A stretch of 38,696 bases of DNA from Bacteroidales bacterium Bact_11 (GTDB taxonomy: Bacteria; Bacteroidota; Bacteroidia; Bacteroidales; UBA932): the NCBI GenBank assembly GCA_001603505.1, contig LUZC01000060.1:1-38696 (forward strand). The letters are read 5' to 3'. Below are positions 36,202-38,696 of this stretch, piece after piece. A program made the translations under genes and the position numbers. Below the pieces are notes generated by a model, which ran no database searches, was not told where the DNA came from, and worked only from the letters and a program-made list of their open reading frames with translations. Position 1 is the first letter of the stretch. Each line of letters starts with the position of its first letter.

Positions 36202-37647
36202 ATGGGCAGGCAGAAAAAACCTTATTTGGAGAACGTGACCATCGAGGCGACGGCCGCGGAAGGCAACGGACTCGCGCACGTGGACGGAAAAGTGGTATTT
36301 GTCGGACAGGGCATACCGGGCGACGTCGTCGACGTGCAGGTCAACAAGGTTCGAAGCGGCTATTCCCAGGGCTACATCGCAAAGATGAAATCCCCCTCCC
36401 CGCACCGCCTCTCCCCTTTCTGTGAACACTTCGGCGACTGCGGAGGATGCACCTGGCAGACTCTTCCCTACCCGATGCAGACCGCATTCAAGCAGCAGCA
36501 GGTCGTGGACCAACTCACCCGCATCGGGCATCTCGACCTCCCGGAAGTCTCCCCTATCCTGGGATCGGAAAAGACCGACCACTACCGCAACAAACTGGAA
36601 TACACGTTCTCCAACCGCCGCTGGCTGCTTTCCGGCGAGGATTTCAGCACGCTCTCCGAAACCGACCGCCTGGGGCTTGGCTTTCACGTAAGCGGCTTCT
36701 TCGACAAGGTGCTCGACATCAAGGAATGTCACCTCCAGCGGGAACCCTCCAACGCCATCCGGCTGTTCGTCAAGCAATACGCCATCGACCATGGCCTGAG
36801 TTTCTACGACCTTCGCGAAAACCGCGGATTCCTGCGGACGATGGTGGTGCGCACCACTTCGACCGGAGAGAATATGCTCGTGGTCTGTTTCGGCGGCGAT
36901 GCCCAGGGCGAAACGGCCAGGGAGGCCCGTGAAGGGCTGCTGGAAGCCGTCAAGAACCGTTTTCCCGAGATCACGTCGCTCTATTACGTCGTCAATCCAA
37001 AGGGAAACGACAATTTCAGCGACCTGCCCTGTACGCTGTACAGCGGAGCCGAAGCCGTGTACGAGCAGATGGAGGGCCTCCGGTTCAAGATCGGGCCCAA
37101 ATCGTTCTACCAGACCAATTCCGCGCAGGCCTACCGGCTCTATTCCGTGGTACGGGATTTCGTGCGCGAAGGCGTATCCAACCGTGTAGAAACGGATAAA
37201 CCGGTTATCTACGACCTCTATACCGGCACCGGCACCATTGCCCTGTTCCTCTCCTCGCTGTCCCGCAAGGTGGTGGGCATCGAATACGTGCCCGAAGCCA
37301 TTGAAGACGCCAAGGTCAACGCCGCCGTCAACGGCATCGAGAATACCGAATTCTTCGCCGGCGATATGAAGGACGTGCTCAACGCCGAATTCATCGCTGC
37401 ACACGGACAGCCCGATATCGTGGTGCTCGATCCGCCGCGCGCCGGCATCCATCCCGACGTAGCCCGCGTGCTGCTGTCCTGCGCTCCGCAGCGAATGGTC
37501 TATGTGAGCTGCAATCCAGCGACGCAGGCACGCGACCTGGCTGTTTTTGCCGATCATTACGACATCCTTCACGTACAGCCGGTAGACATGTTCCCGCATA
37601 CGACGCATGTAGAGAATGTCGTTTCCCTCGTTCGAAAAGTACAGTAA
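36202..37647 (+). CDS. rlmD: 23S rRNA (uracil-C5)-methyltransferase, RlmD/RumA family
   Basis: An SAM-dependent RNA methyltransferase of 481 residues. Order of parts: an N-terminal TRAM-like OB fold (about 8-62), four cysteines for a [4Fe-4S] cluster (Cys74, Cys80, Cys83 in CEHFGDCGGC, and Cys176 in KECHLQ), then the catalytic domain with SAM motif YDLYTGTGTIALFL, the DPPRAGIH motif, and the nucleophile Cys437 in YVSCNPAT. The cluster motif favours RlmD over the paralogous tRNA enzyme TrmA, which lacks it, and 23S U1939 is the family target; related Bacteroidota paralogs can target other sites. The start ATG at 36202 lies about 15 nt after the expected transcription start. The permease gene follows after 3 nt. 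Confidence 0.9.
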   Translation: MGRQKKPYLENVTIEATAAEGNGLAHVDGKVVFVGQGIPGDVVDVQVNKVRSGYSQGYIAKMKSPSPHRLSPFCEHFGDCGGCTWQTLPYPMQTAFKQQQVVDQLTRIGHLDLPEVSPILGSEKTDHYRNKLEYTFSNRRWLLSGEDFSTLSETDRLGLGFHVSGFFDKVLDIKECHLQREPSNAIRLFVKQYAIDHGLSFYDLRENRGFLRTMVVRTTSTGENMLVVCFGGDAQGETAREAREGLLEAVKNRFPEITSLYYVVNPKGNDNFSDLPCTLYSGAEAVYEQMEGLRFKIGPKSFYQTNSAQAYRLYSVVRDFVREGVSNRVETDKPVIYDLYTGTGTIALFLSSLSRKVVGIEYVPEAIEDAKVNAAVNGIENTEFFAGDMKDVLNAEFIAAHGQPDIVVLDPPRAGIHPDVARVLLSCAPQRMVYVSCNPATQARDLAVFADHYDILHVQPVDMFPHTTHVENVVSLVRKVQ

Positions 37648-37650
37648 GAA

Positions 37651-38696
37651 ATGGATAATATCGTCTTTTGGGGATTGAGCCTGCCGGCGTGGATCACCAT
37701 CGCTACGGTTGTCACCCTGTTTGTCGTGCTTCTTTGCACCAAGGTTCGCGAAGACATTGCCTTTTTGGGAGCGATGGCCGTTCTTGGCCTGAGCGGCATC
37801 CTGGACCAGAAGGAAGACCTCGCCGGTTTTTCCTCCGATTCCGTCGTGCTGGTCGGCGTACTCTTTATCGTCGTAGCCGGCCTGATCCATACTGGCGTCA
37901 TCCGCTGGATCATGGATCATTTTCTGGGTACGCCGAAAAGCTATCCGGCCGCCATCGTGCGACTGATGGCGCCGGTCGCCATGTTGAGTACCATCCTCAG
38001 CAACACGACGGTCGTAGCGCTGTTCGTACAGATCGTGAAAAACTGGGCGAAGAAATTCGGCCTCGCGCCGTCCAAACTGCTGATACCCCTTAGCTACGCT
38101 GCCGGTATGGGCGGCATCTGCACCATCATCGGTACGCCGCCCAACATGATCATCGCCGGTCTCTACGCCCAGAATTGTGGGCAGCATATCGGCTTCTTCG
38201 CCCCGACCATCCCCGGCCTCTTCTGCCTCGTAGTCGGCATCCTGGCCACACTGGCGATGCGCCGTCTCCTGCCCGAGCGGGAAAGCCGGGAAGACGGAGA
38301 GGAAAATGCTTCCGCTGCAGAAAACCAGCCGCAGATCAGCTGGAAAACCGTTGTTTCCGCCCTTATCATGCTGGCGATGATCCTGCTGTCCTCGCTCAAC
38401 GTGATGAGTTTGCTGCAGAGCGCGGTTGTCGCAGCCGCCGCGATGCTGTTCTTCCGTTGCTGCACGCCCACCCAGGCCATGAAATCCATCGACTGGAGCG
38501 TCTTGATGATTTTTGCGGGCAGCGTCGTCATCGGAACCGCCATCCAGAAGACAGGCGTTGCGGAAGCGTTGGCTGGCGGCGTGATGCATATCTGCGGCAG
38601 CAAGCCGCTGTTAGTGATGTCGATGTTGTGCCTGACGGCGACCTTTGTCACAGAATTCATCTCGAATACCGCCGCAGGTGCCATCTTTTTCCCGAT
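37651..38696 (+). CDS. SLC13-type permease, N-terminal part
   Basis: The window ends inside this gene after 348 codons. It begins 3 nt after the rlmD stop. The protein is a chain of hydrophobic helices with two conserved reentrant motifs of the divalent anion:Na+ symporter/ion transporter superfamily: SNTTVVALFVQIV (residue ~111 on) and GTPPNMI (residue ~150 on), plus a second-half SNTAAGAIFF just before the cut. Many Bacteroidota homologues insert two TrkA-C regulatory domains after the first helices; here only a short, charged linker (ERESREDGEENAS) is seen between halves, so this is the form without those domains. Possible substrates are dicarboxylates, sulfate or other anions; it cannot be narrowed from sequence. 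Confidence 0.85.
   Translation, partial: MDNIVFWGLSLPAWITIATVVTLFVVLLCTKVREDIAFLGAMAVLGLSGILDQKEDLAGFSSDSVVLVGVLFIVVAGLIHTGVIRWIMDHFLGTPKSYPAAIVRLMAPVAMLSTILSNTTVVALFVQIVKNWAKKFGLAPSKLLIPLSYAAGMGGICTIIGTPPNMIIAGLYAQNCGQHIGFFAPTIPGLFCLVVGILATLAMRRLLPERESREDGEENASAAENQPQISWKTVVSALIMLAMILLSSLNVMSLLQSAVVAAAAMLFFRCCTPTQAMKSIDWSVLMIFAGSVVIGTAIQKTGVAEALAGGVMHICGSKPLLVMSMLCLTATFVTEFISNTAAGAIFFP

Noticed and set aside
36172-38589. Very long open frames antisense to genes, here about 805 codons opposite rlmD and the permease; similar ones lie opposite clpB and the M16 peptidase.
   Set aside because: They mirror the codon pattern of well-supported genes in GC-rich DNA and have no recognisable domain, start signal or promoter. 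They are shadows.

Overview
The window reads as chromosomal DNA from a member of the Bacteroidota, most likely a GC-rich, uncultured-type Bacteroidales. The sequence-level reasons are the recurring -7 promoter box TAnnTTTG (or TAnnTTCG) upstream of genes, the near absence of Shine-Dalgarno sequences, the many lipoproteins and signal peptides, and family-typical genes: C1B secreted peptidases, M16 and M1 peptidases, a ThrRS-domain nucleoside kinase, a CarboxypepD_reg-like protein and a SprT-like protein. Genus cannot be fixed from this window. I see no tRNA, rRNA, CRISPR array, transposase or phage gene. The gene content is mostly housekeeping and is densely packed.

Layout from left to right. 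1-2656 (+): the C-terminus of an NADH:flavin oxidoreductase, two short-chain dehydrogenases and a lipoprotein. 2657-5715 (-): two tandem secreted cysteine peptidases followed by pssA. 5883-9676 (+): a ClpB-type disaggregase with no N-terminal domain, then a 107-bp imperfect palindrome, then a Ca2+/Na+ antiporter and MntP. 9645-10067 (-): a SprT-like protein, divergent from glpK (10134-11630, +). 11608-15464 (-): ThrE-like exporter, alpha/beta hydrolase and nucleoside kinase. 15524-19971 (+): M16 protease, upp and a PrsW-like membrane protease. 20003-22056 (-): a GNAT-like protein and a di-iron (RIC/YtfE-like)-LuxR fusion regulator, divergent from an AMP-forming ligase plus acyl carrier protein (22142-23879, +). 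23880-27529 (-): short-chain fatty acid transporter and M1 aminopeptidase lipoprotein. 27592-33530 (+): a 33-codon ORF, an outer-membrane protein, potABCD polyamine importer genes and a small beta-barrel protein. 33527-36129 (-): a CarboxypepD_reg-like protein and RarA. 36202-38696 (+): RlmD and the start of an SLC13-type permease.

Two architectural themes stand out. First, four of six divergent junctions carry the two opposing -7 boxes back to back within 27-30 bp, sometimes as perfect inverted repeats, which implies compact bidirectional promoters. Second, five of six convergent junctions overlap or abut with no spacer, and the sixth holds only a 31-nt gap with a small hairpin. The most biologically interesting candidates are the di-iron-LuxR fusion regulator with its GNAT/acyl-ligase/ACP neighbourhood, the trimmed ClpB, the polyamine operon headed by an outer-membrane protein and ending in a PotD with a C-terminal membrane anchor, and the isolated 107-bp palindrome.
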